This document shows positions 37,601-47,200 of a DNA stretch of 64,000 nucleotides, in pieces. Origin of the DNA: Enoplolaimus lenunculus. Lineage: Eukaryota; Nematoda; Enoplea; Enoplida; Thoracostomopsidae. The stretch is taken from positions 62,001 through 126,000 of the forward strand of contig JASANG010000170.1 of assembly GCA_030248215.1 (NCBI GenBank), written 5' to 3'. Numbering within the stretch: position 1 is the first letter of the stretch; the number at the start of each line of letters is the position of its first letter. A program made the position numbers and the translations under genes. The notes under the pieces were generated by a model, which saw nothing but the letters and a program-made list of their open reading frames with translations, did no database searches and was not told where the DNA came from.

Positions 37601-37982
37601 TGGATGGTTGAATCCTCCATTGGACGCGATTGGTTTTTGGCGATGTGCCGAAATGGCAATTACATGGCTAACCGGCGCTATACCGCGCTCGGATGATATG
37701 AAATGGGCGACGCGTGGCAAGAGACCTTACGAAGGAGTGCCTCCGCTACATACTGCAATGAATTTTTCACCGCGTAAGCAAGCAGGCGTGGGGAAATTCA
37801 CTGATATCGGTGGAGAGGATGCTGTTGTCTTAGATGATAATTTTGGATCTGAAAAATGTGACGCGGATGCAGCCAAGATAAAAAAACAGCAAAGCGGTCG
37901 AAATTTGCATGAAACTAATCATATCGCAACAACCACTTTATACGCTAGAAATAACACCAATTCAGCAAATAGGTCGTCTTAA
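34639..37982 (+). CDS. PEDS1: Plasmanylethanolamine desaturase (TMEM189/Kua family)
   Basis: The enzyme makes the vinyl-ether double bond of plasmalogens in the ER membrane, using a di-iron centre held by histidines. Exons 34639-34752, 35043-35142, 35616-35776 and 37314-37982 join in phase to 347 aa. They read [13 protein letters not shown]; a first membrane helix; [11 protein letters not shown] and [18 protein letters not shown] (exon 3); then [28 protein letters not shown] and [18 protein letters not shown] (exon 4). All family histidines are present. The body aligns with the 270-residue human protein to RSDDMKWA. About 80 further residues, mostly polar, follow before the stop, so the C-terminal tail is extra. 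The start Met gives an N-terminus close to human length; the frame stays open upstream for some 15 codons, so a longer start is possible. Exon 3 lies among partial duplicates of itself. Confidence 0.93.
35246..35746 (+). repeat. 251-bp tandem duplication including PEDS1 exon 3 start
   Basis: Unit 1 (35246-35496) and unit 2 (35497 to about 35746) are nearly identical. They carry the end of PEDS1 intron 2, its acceptor (ATATTTAG) and about 130 bp of exon 3. They differ by a few bases, including around 35310 versus 35565. Unit 2 runs on into the working exon; unit 1 is cut off after ATTGATCCT. Confidence 0.9.
35363..35494 (+). pseudogene. Broken extra copy of PEDS1 exon 3 (5' part)
   Basis: Follows a splice acceptor identical to that of the real exon and encodes AIAGV, then shifts frame: two extra bases in GTTTTATAACTG (35379-35390, real copy GTTTTAACTG) bring a stop at once. 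It lacks the exon's 3' end and donor. If its acceptor were used, the message would carry a premature stop. The functional exon is 35616-35776. Confidence 0.85.
35714..36081 (+). repeat. 184-bp perfect tandem duplication over PEDS1 exon 3 donor
   Basis: 35714-35897 and 35898-36081 are identical in my reading. Each holds the last 63 bp of exon 3 ([20 protein letters not shown]), the donor GAG|GTACGC and about 120 bp of intron. The second copy is a spare exon end with a spare donor (36/5960-type site at 35961) but no acceptor, and the stretch between the two donors contains stops in frame. Confidence 0.9.
36217..36486. mobile_element. GTCTCG-array MITE in PEDS1 intron 3
   Basis: Left CAGGGATGTGCGCACTTGGG and right CCACCCATCCCTG are an imperfect inverted pair. 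GTTCTCGGTCTGGC near the left and GAGACCAAAAGTCTCGGTCT near the right form inward motif groups. The same motifs recur at 54575-55147 and 58068-58373. Non-coding. Confidence 0.6.
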
Positions 37983-38188
37983 GCAGCTTTATCTGTTTCT
38001 GATTCAATATCTGCTTCTACCTCATGAAATGCGGTATCAGTTTTGTCAGTCGATAATAACTTTTATTAGACAGAGTAGCTATTAAAGTGAGGCCAAATGT
38101 TGTGTTGCGAAGCCATATTTTCACAAATTTGTACTACGTCTACTACAAGTTGGAGACAGCTTGCTTTTCAAACAGGAATTATGAGGCC

Positions 38189-38596
38189 CTATTTCGGAGT
38201 TCGAACTAATATTTCAAAATGAACTTTTAGTCCCAAGCTTTGCAAGATTTTTTGGTATTGCAGGAGTATCGGGTGAACCATATGTCGCAGACCGATAAGC
38301 TGGGATCTGTTATTCTTAATTTTCTCACTATAAAGCTTGTTGTTCTCAATATATCGTGGCTTTACTTTATTTGCTTGTCGGGCATAACATGATTGCTTTG
38401 GCTGTATTTGGCTATTATTAATGTTGGACCTTGGATTTTTGGAACAATAATTTAAGGTCAGCGAACCGATTTCGCAAGCTTTGGACTTGAAAAGGTTCTT
38501 TCTTGGTATATTTCTGTCACTTTGAACGAAGCTGCACACATAAGTGTAATTCTTTAAGAAATTGATTTTGCCCTGTTTTGTACATTGGTGCTCCAA
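38189..38596 (-). CDS. Weak candidate exon, unknown protein
   Basis: A 135-codon minus-strand frame. Inside it, a good acceptor (TTATGTGTGCAG, ending near 38532) could begin an exon reading FVQSDRNIPRKNLFKS and later KPRYIENNKLYSEKIKNNR, ending at the stop near 38189. The codons look mixed rather than simple AT-rich. Further upstream on this strand (39100-39160) a stretch reads IGNAFYPSRLNGFPWNPQF, but I could not join the two in phase. Frames this long occur by chance about once per window of this size and composition, so I hold it lightly. Confidence 0.2.
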   Translation of the reverse strand: MEHQCTKQGKINFLKNYTYVCSFVQSDRNIPRKNLFKSKACEIGSLTLNYCSKNPRSNINNSQIQPKQSCYARQANKVKPRYIENNKLYSEKIKNNRSQLIGLRHMVHPILLQYQKILQSLGLKVHFEILVRTPK

Positions 38597-39169
38597 TTGT
38601 GCGAAGAAGTGTTTTCTATTGAATTTATGGTCCGGCTTAAAGCGTTTGCATCAGTATCTATTCTATGAACTCCGAGTTTGAAACGTTTTACCTGTGTTTA
38701 AATTCAATTTCTTCTTTGGGAATTCGATTATGTATGTTTCGTCAACAATATGCCTTATTGTTAATAACATGACATATCTATATTTTTGTTTCTTTAGCAA
38801 TGTTGCCAATATGCTGTAAAACATTTTTAGTAGTATATTGTAACTGTAATCACTAACATGGCAATGCAGGTTAAGTTATGTTCCAATATCAGTCACACAC
38901 AGCCCGTTATTTTACTATTGTGGACGATTTTGGTAGTTTATCGTTTTAAAATATGTGTATTAAACTGCAAAAAATCCTTATTGGGTATTTTGGACGTTTA
39001 TAGTGTAATGGACAGCAAAAATCCTGAAGCCAACTGAAAAACTTAGTTTGCAAAGGTTGCAACTTGTCTCTTTTTGAATTTTAGAATCAAACTGAGGATT
39101 CCACGGAAAACCATTAAGTCGAGATGGATAAAACGCGTTGCCAATCGCTAGTTTGTTATAGCTATGCTC

Positions 39170-39633
39170 CAGGGTGCAACCGGAATTCCGGTTCCGGCAA
39201 TTTCTCACCTTCCGGTTCCGGTAAATTTTTACCGGATTTAAAAATTCCGGTGTTATAATTTGGCCGTTTTCTTAAGTTTGCTAATTTTTAAGAATCTCTT
39301 TTGAAAGCCACTTGTACTTCTAGTGTTTTTGAATTGCTTGTTCATGCAGTGGTTATTGTTGTGGACAAAAGTATTTTACTGGAAATGCATATATAAATCT
39401 TGACAATCACCCAATATAAGCCATTGATGGTGGATTTTACTTCAGTCGATGATGAAAATCTAAAATACAACAAATAAAATAAATACCTATGTTCGACTAA
39501 GGTTATTTCACAAATAACAGAGCAAAAAATATGATTAAAATGAAATTTTTGGTGAAATGCATTTTTCACTTTCCGGTTCCGGTAAAATTTTCAAATTCCG
39601 GTTCCGGTAAATTGTAATTCCGGTTGCACCCTG
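39170..39633. mobile_element. CCGGAA-array hAT-like MITE, inverted sister of 33525
   Basis: 464 bp with the same ends CAGGGTGCAACCGGAATT / AATTCCGGTTGCACCCTG, but the interior is the reverse complement of 33525-33902 and has about 90 bp more in the middle (around 39320-39410). Flanks CTATGCTC and CTATGCAC look like an 8-bp target duplication with one difference, the hAT hallmark. Confidence 0.88.
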
Positions 39634-39733
39634 CTATGCACATATTGGCGCTGTTTATATTGTTGAGATCAGAGTAAACTTGGCTTTCAAGTCGTAAAGA
39701 TTGTAATTTAATTCTTATACATAGTTATTCCAG

Positions 39734-41017
39734 CATGTCTGCTATATTTTCCAACATTGTTTGTTGAATATGATTCAGGTTTTGGCAGCTTCGGTGTCCT
39801 GCCAGATGCAATTGAACCATTGCGCGTAAACCATAAGATTCACGTGTTGAGTTCGACTAGGTACATACAGGTTATTGTTGTTGCGATACATACACTATTC
39901 AATGTTGTCATTTTCTGTTTGAAGTGCATTTTATTTTTATTCAAACATTTTTCTGATCCGGTGCGGCATATTCGGTGTAGTATACCGTATCTCTATCGTT
40001 GTAGAATTGTTCTAGCTCACATTGTCTCTGAACGTTGTCTTTTATGTTAAATTTAATTATCTATTATTGAAGTTTGAATATTTGAACTTTTTACCGGTCC
40101 TTAGTTTCCTATTGCATGTACTTGCAACTTGCGGAGCTGAGTTGAACGATGTTAATTTGACCGCCATCTATGATTAGTTATACATAGATTTTGTGCGCTT
40201 CTAAACCCATGACTAAATAACAGTGTCTTTGAAATGATTGAGTTTTGTGTAATACCATGATGACCAAGTTGTATTTGTTATGCTTACCGAATCCAAATTA
40301 CGCTTGTCGTCCCAGCCATTACTTTTGAAACATATCAATGAAATGCTTGTTGACCCCAAATTCATGTTGCACGTAGTGTTACAAATTAGACGGCTACATT
40401 GTACGTGACACTTTCTGTCCATTTACTTCAGGCTAATCTCTCAGCCGAGAAATAATTAACTGTACCAGTTGTAACCACCATCTATTATCGGCGAAAGTTT
40501 GTACAATTCTTAGCCTATACTTTTCGCGGTTTCTTGCGTAGTCGAGTTAAATTATATATATAATCACCTTTGCCCTATCATGTTAAGTTATCAGGCTTCA
40601 GTTAGACAGCTTGTCAGAGGGTCTTGTAGGGCTTTTGCAATAGCTTTTGTGTCAGTTTGGCTGTGTTAGCGTTCTATGCTTGACTTGAGCTGCCGGTTGT
40701 TTCTGTTGCGCGCATTTTAAACAATCCAGTTTTCTCTGTTCAAAAGACAATACAACCATAAGACCGAAAACAAGCTAGCGCCACAGCAATAAAGCCTATT
40801 TGTGTGTTTAGTTCGTTCGTTCACAAAACCCCGTGTATATTCAATATTGATAGATCTTTTTGTTAGCCATGTCGTCTGGGAATTGGTGTGCTTATTTAAA
40901 TTGAACAACAAGAACATATTGCCCGAACTGCGTTATGCGTTGCGTGGATACATTTCGGGGACAGTATATGAAAAGATTAGTTCGGTGAAAAACTTACTAA
41001 TGCAATCAAAGCCTTAA
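39734..41017 (+). CDS. Terminal exons of an unrecognised gene
   Basis: Exon 39734 (or 39779) to 39860 ends at donor ACTAG|GTACAT and reads FGSFGVLPDAIEPLRVNHKI then HVLSST. Exon 40867-41017 follows acceptor TTTTTTGTTAG and reads HVVWELVCLF, NILPELRYALRGYISGTVYE and KISSVKNLLMQSKP, then stops. Both sides of the intron are in matching phase (AG|C makes Ser), which chance seldom provides. Two acceptors (39733 and 39778) keep the same frame. Upstream exons were not found; they may lie in 38000-39700, in which a 464-bp MITE has inserted. I do not recognise the family. The last exon is polar with a short hydrophobic start. Confidence 0.42.
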
Positions 41018-41470
41018 GGTGTAATTAAATTACATTTATTCATGTCGGTTAACGGGTTTAACGATAGGTATAACTGGTGCTAGTACTAGTGCTGAAGCTG
41101 TACGTGTGCCTGCCGCTGAGTACCGACCGCTATGAATTAGATAAAACTTCTACGGTGTGGTAATTTGATAGTAATATTGAAAAAATCCACACCAGAATAT
41201 ATGTAGTGGTTTATGGCTTATGATTGCATGAGGGAGAGGCTCGGAGAGAAAAAACGTTACGGGGGCACTAGAATTTAATGGCCAATACGGTTTATGTACT
41301 TTAATTTATATAATTACATTTTGATATATTTTTTTTCGATGTCATGCGTAACTGTTGCACATTTTGAATATGTAATTTTTTTAATAGTATGTATACTTTT
41401 CTGATCCGGTACGCGTTCTATTGTTTACACATACCATGTTCCCCCAACATGAGCTACGCTTTGCCATACC

Positions 41471-41646
41471 CAGCAACACATGCCTGTAGCTAGCTCACTT
41501 TGATAGGGGGGAGCTAAAAAATTTTCAGGAGGGGCATTCAAGGGTGTTCAATAACTTGCAAGCAAGTTTGAAAATTTTCTAGGGGGGGGGGGCAAAATCT
41601 TTCCAGTGGGGGCTGAGCCCCCCTTGGCTAGGGGCTCGCAGCTACA
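41471..41646 (+). mobile_element. GTAGCYA-ended dispersed repeat, copy 3
   Basis: Begins GCCTGTAGCTAGCTCAC and ends GGCTAGGGGCTCGCAGCTAC. It shares with 21374-21534 the order TTTTCAGGAGGGGCAT, AATAACTTGCAAGCAAG, a G-run and GAGCCCCC. About 175 bp, non-coding. Confidence 0.65.
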
Positions 41647-42012
41647 GCAATACGAATTCATTTTCTACCGGAATAATAACAGGAACATGAATTGCAAAAG
41701 TATATAGCATCACTGAATTACTTCTTATTGATTGGGTTTAACTCAAAATATTTTGTTTAATGGCCAGTTCTCCTGTGTAATAAGTATGTATAAGTTTTTG
41801 GAGTAAACCAGTCTCTAGCTTTCTAGCACCTAAAACACTACTGGTACATAAGAAGGGAATCCAGTAACGTGAACAGCTGTTTGAACGAGCTTTAGACAAA
41901 AATTCTGATACTTATGTATTTTTGTGTATCACTGATGTAAAATTTTTAAACTTGACTACGTACACGGACGCCTATTCATCGTACGCAATATCAACAACGC
42001 CACGTATTTAGC

Positions 42013-42273
42013 TACACAAAAATAAATTGCCTTGTATTCAACAAACATTGTCTGAAATTTAAGACAATTATGTCTTGATACAGACTCCAGCATTGTCTCT
42101 TATAAATTGGCAACAGCAATTTCTTGTATATAAGACATTTATGTTTTAACCAGTTAAGAAACGAATTTCTGAGCTGTTTAAGGCTATTAATGTCTGAAGT
42201 ACAAGACATTTGTGTCTTCAAAATTTAAGAAAGTAGGATTCTTGAAATTTTAAGACCATTTATTTTCTGTGTA
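42013..42273. mobile_element. AAGACA-array MITE, short copy
   Basis: 261 bp. Left TACACAAAAATAAATTG and right CATTTATTTTCTGTGTA are inverted copies. The interior is made of AAGACAATTATGTCTT, TAAGACATTTATG and ACAAGACATTTGTGTCTT: an AAGACA/TGTCTT motif repeated in both orientations. Same ends as 14951-15412. Confidence 0.72.
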
Positions 42274-43118
42274 TCACCGATGTAAACTGACAAAAGCAAG
42301 CAATGAATTGGTGTAATTAATTTTTTTGATAATTAGTAATTATCAAAAAATTTGGTTGGTGACACTAGTTTGAACCCGTTGATGATTAAATTTTTTACCA
42401 AAGTGTTCGCTGTTGCAACGGACAGTTTTACTACTAGAACAGACTCCATGTTTGGCTTGTGTTCTACTTTCTGGTCTTTCCCTATATATACACACTGGGT
42501 TTAAGTTTGAAAATCTTTGATTTTATCCAGCTTGTTTATTTAGTTTTGATGTGGCGACAAATTGATTGTATACTCATTATATATTGTTCTGGCGCAGAGT
42601 CTCGCTCATACTTTTTGCTTTTAATTTACGTTCTTCTTGTATATGAAATCTGTTTACTTAATATATAAGGTTCGTTTTCATTTGGGTTGAAAATTAATTA
42701 GATAGTTGCAGCGACGTTGACTAATTGAAATTTTATGTATTTAATAGATGATTAGCTGCCTTTTTAGTATTTTAGCGGAAATGAAGCATTTAATAGTGTT
42801 GGCTAGATTGTTCGATTCATGTTGGAACTGTGTTGTTTGGCGTGAATATTTTCAATTTATGCTGAGATTTGATTTTTAACAATAGATGTTTACTGTATCG
42901 AATCATTTCACTTTACAGTATACACTGTATATACTAATTTGTGCAGATAAGATACGGCAACAAAATAGCATCAGTTTTCCAACATGGTTCAAGCGTTTAA
43001 GTTTATGGTATGTTATCTATGGACATGCTGATACTCAAATTTCAATTTTACTCGTGCATGCCAATGTTGTTTTTGATTTATAAACATTTATTTAAATGCA
43101 AAAATATATTGTGTTGTA

Positions 43119-43295
43119 GGCCTATGTTACCTTTGGCAGCGTTTATATTTTCAACTTAGGCATATTCCTAGCCTATAAGCTTCGGCGTAATGATAAGTCT
43201 GTTAAAGCTAACGCTAAGCAACGTTAGTCTAGAGCATACGCCTTCCCTATTGCAGTGCCGTTGAAATGCAGATGCGTCAGAAAGTAACATGGGTC
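43119..43295. mobile_element. TTAGGC-array MITE, type A ends, aged
   Basis: Left GGCCTATGTTACCTTTGGCA and right AAAGTAACATGGGTC form the type A inverted pair. The internal CTTAGG units are few and diverged (AACTTAGGCATATTCCTAGCC, about 43155). Confidence 0.65.
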
Positions 43296-43429
43296 ATGTT
43301 TTGCTTTTGAATTTTAAGAAGTTTGCTTCTTACGTATATCTTTGTTTTTCCGAATAGTAAGTAAATTGCATGTTGTGTGTTTTGTTTAAAGCAAATAAAA
43401 ATTCGGCGGTTCGGTCAAGAAAAACTTTT

Positions 43430-43625
43430 TACTTTCCCTTCAGAAAAACATTTTGTGATGAAATCATTAGGTCCGTACCTTACAATTTTCCCCCTCAGAA
43501 AGTTTTTGTTGTGAAAAGTTATAAGGGCTCTACTTTTCAATTTTTCCTAAGAAGTTTTTGGTGAAAAATTGCGTTTCACAACATTTATCAGCTCGCCACC
43601 ATGCGAAATTTCGGGAACCGCCGCT
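43430..43625 (-). mobile_element. CAGCGGCGGATC-type MITE fragment
   Basis: Ends AAATTTCGGGAACCGCCGCTTG, a decayed inverse of the CAGCGGCGGATCTGGAAAATT start at 61505. The body (ACATTTTGTGATGAAATCATTAG..., CCCCCTCAGAAAGTTTTTG) is the reverse complement of parts of 61590-61720. Left limit uncertain. Confidence 0.5.
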
Positions 43626-43803
43626 TGAAGCTGGGCACCACTAAAATGAGCTGATGTTTGTACAGAACGTAAAACGACTTTTATGTAAATTCAGTTAGAG
43701 AGAAAAGTGACATTTGATAGAATCTCCGTTGCAGTGGTTTGAATCAGACGAAGGCCAACCAAATCAACTCAGTTTCAGATGGCCAACCCAGGTATTTATT
43801 AGT

Positions 43804-44123
43804 CAGGGTGCAACCGGAGGTGAAAATTGCCGGAACCGGAGGTTAGCGAAACTTGCCGTGGCCGAAGGTGGGGCGAAATTAGGTAGTAAAATTGATGGTT
43901 AATTAGTTAATTTTGGCCAATATCTGCAATATGTTGTTTAAAGTTGTATGTTTTACGCTAATTTTCTGGAAGATTTCGGAAATTCTTTCCTGAAAATTGT
44001 GACAAAACGAAACTCGCTAAACAGATAAATCTTGAAAAGTATGCAAAATTTTACTACTGAAATTGCCGGAACTTCCGGCAAAAATTCTGCCGGAGCCGGA
44101 GGCAGACCTCCGGTTGTACCCTG
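43804..44123. mobile_element. CCGGAGG-variant hAT-like MITE upstream of PSTK
   Basis: 320 bp. Ends CAGGGTGCAACCGGAGG and CCTCCGGTTGTACCCTG. The inner motifs are GCCGGAACCGGAGG and GCCGGAGCCGGAGG, a variant of the CCGGAA family. The interior unit GGGGCGAAATTAGGTAG recurs inverted at 50712-50831. It ends about 155 bp before the PSTK start codon, so it may sit in the promoter. Confidence 0.8.
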
Positions 44124-44277
44124 TAATTATGGATATCCGGCAAGAATTGCCGGATATAAAACATATCCGATGCCCATCACTAGTAATGACAGAAATTAAC
44201 TACAGTTAGATGTTGGCCATTACAGATTATCTTGTTGGCCTTTACTAGCACCACATATTTGAAGGCGATATGGTTTC

Positions 44278-47200
44278 ATGGACGGATATACTGTTATTGT
44301 TGTGTTTGTTGGCCTGCCTGCCGCAGGCAAAACAACATTGGTCTCGAAAATTACCAGTGAAGTAAGTATATTGTTACGAATTCATTATATAAATGCATTT
44401 AAGCAGTACGATTTTTCTATTTAGTACCATAAATCTTTGAGTACTATGGTCTACCTGCCAGCTTCGGTTGAAAATAAATCTCTGACTCCGGTAGAAGTTT
44501 TGCCAAATGTTCCAGCAATTCCGGTAGCGAAATTTTTCGTATTGTTATCCGAGTTGTATCTTTTTAGGGAATTTGTAAATTTAACCCTTGTCACCTAAAG
44601 TAGATTTGGACCAATTTGAAGTAGTATGTATAAAGTAAATTAACACAATGCGCAACGTTTGCTATGCTTAGTACAAATTCTTCACGAAACATGAGAACAG
44701 CCTTGGGCTCGAGCGTCTAGCTCCTATACAGACTGAGTGATGATAGTAAACGCTTCCCACCCGGGAGGCTGTGATTCGAATCCTGACTTGAAAGACGTTC
44801 GTATACTTACATATTAGTAAATATTCCTGTCAGAAAGTGTTAAGGTGTTCCATTTAATTTTTAATAAAAGCAGCTCAAAACGTTTTTAACAACACTACAG
44901 GTTATTGCCAATAGGTATTTTTAGTTAATTTAACAGGATTTTAGCGGCTTTTTGCTTCACTTTCGGCTCAGTTATTTTTTACTTTCGGATTTGGTTTATA
45001 TGAAGTTGTGTATTTCGTAATTTATTTGGCATATATTTCTATGTGACATTTTTATATTAGCTTTATCGCAAATTTTAAATTAATATTTTCAATAATTGAG
45101 TTTTTCACAAGAACCACCACTGATGAACTTGGTAGTAGTGCAAAATTCATTGGAATTGTCTGTACCAATTTGGAATCTTTGGTCGACGCTGCCGAAATAT
45201 ACATAGAGTAAAACACAGGATGCGTCATTCTGGTTGGTTTTAAATTCAGATCCTGTATTCTCAAATGTGTGTAGCACATATTACTAATTGTTGATAGGCG
45301 TTGTAACTTTCGTACCAGGCAATGTTGAGGTTTGAAATTCAGCACGTTAATTGCTTTTGATTTTCTCAACTTCTGTGCAGATTTTGAAAACTGCAATTGC
45401 AGCAGTTCTTTAATTTGAAAACTTATCGCTAACTGGTGATAGGTGCTATGTGCATTTGAGAATAAGGCTTCTGATCTATAAATTTCATTCATATACTTCA
45501 GCTACTTTGCAGATGCCCGATGGCTGGTCGGTAATCCGCGTATGTTTTGATACTTTAATTTCATTTGGTCATTTGCCGGCAAAACTTACAGAACCGTCAC
45601 ATTCGGTGAAATCACAGCGTAAATGTATAGAAAATGCGATACGTCGATGTATTAGCTCGCCTGAGTGTAAAGTTCCGATTTGCGATAAGCATGCACACGG
45701 TAAGTAGTTAACTTATGACGCGTGAGTTTATTTCTGTAACGTCCATGAGGAATTAATACTGATACAGCTGTTGCACATATTAAAAACGCTTTTACGCCCT
45801 GTGGCTGTTGTACACTTCCCCCGAAGCTTCCGACATTTTCAAATTATGGTATAATTTAGGATAAGCAGTAGGTGTAGGTTACAATTAGTGTTGGGCTTAG
45901 GTTAGGCTCAGGCTTGTAAATGAAAGTGTGTCCGTTGTGCTAACGAGACAAAGTTTAGCTGTTTCATCTGTATTCAAAATAATTTAAAATTCGAATGTAT
46001 CGTATTTTCAATTGTTCATGTTCTTGACTAAAGTGATGCAATGCACATGGAAGGTATTCTTTATCGAATGGTACATTAATAATCACAGTCGAGCTGTGGC
46101 ATTGCGAACAGTTCAATGAGGATACTTGTGGTGTAATAAGTATATACTAAATTTTCTTTTTGCGAAAAGTTTTCCCACAACTGGAATAATAAAATAAGTA
46201 AATTGGCTTTGTTTTTAGTCTCAAGAAAATAAACAGTAATGAAGAAATAAACTTTTGTCTTATATAAGATTAACATTAGTGTTGGTTGAATGGAAAGTAT
46301 ATATATACTGCGTTGAATTTTCAGACCAATGATAAAGTTTGTACAGAAGTGTGATTTTAGCTGACAAGTTTTCGTTTGTATCCCAATTTTTGGAAGTGAA
46401 ACAACGCAATCCGGGCAACAATGTAGCATTTGTACTTGATGATAATATGCAGTACCGCAGCATGAGGTATCCATTTTACCGTATTGCAAGAGACTGCGAC
46501 GTTGGTTATTGTCAAGTGAGTGAGCTAACGTTGGCTACTGTTAAAGTATGCGCGCGTTTGTTATTTCTTTTTAAAAAAACTTAAGAAGTTGAAGCGATTT
46601 TGTGACAACTGTGTAGCAGCATTGAGGTAATGCCGAAAATTATGACCTGAGCCACTATTCTTCTTAAATATATTTGTTAACGCAACTGGTATTAGTTGTT
46701 TCGTATATTTGACGCATCGCAGCATCGTTCGTTCGTATGTTAAGAACCGCAAAGCCGCCGTACTACAACTATGATTTTTGTGTGGTATTTGACGCGGAAT
46801 TTTCGGCGTGTTTTAGATAAATATAACTCGTGCGTGATGTAATGTTTCAATGTTGTAGATATATGTTAAATCAAATATACAACGTTGTTTGCAACTCAAT
46901 GAGCGTCGATCTCAAAGTGCCCGTGTTCCACGAGACGTAATTGTTACCATGGCGAACAAATTTGAAGAACCTGTTTGCTCAAACAGTTCAGACGTTTCCA
47001 CATCTTCAGGTGGTTCAACATTGCCGTCGTTTGAGCGTTTAACATTCGTTGTTAATTGGGATGCTGAAGACTATTATTGTAACGGTAAATATTTATTTGT
47101 GATTTTGAAATAACACGAAATATTTTATTTAAGCATAGGTATATATATGCCTGTGTAAACTTGTAGTTTATCTAGTTGTGCCATGCATATAATTGCTGAA

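Larger units (their letters stand above)
37983..44277. other. PEDS1-PSTK interval with one unrecognised gene end
   Basis: Apart from the two exons at 39734-41017, a weak minus-strand candidate at 38189-38596 and the listed repeats, I see nothing definable. 41018-41470 and 42274-43118 are AT-rich and without features. A short frame at 42459-42668 is T-rich and hydrophobic, as expected by chance from such sequence. Confidence 0.5.

Noticed and set aside
45052-45492. 146-codon minus-strand frame in PSTK intron 1
   Set aside because: No known domain and unremarkable composition. It overlaps the start of PSTK exon 2 region on the other strand, and frames of this length are expected about once by chance in a window like this.
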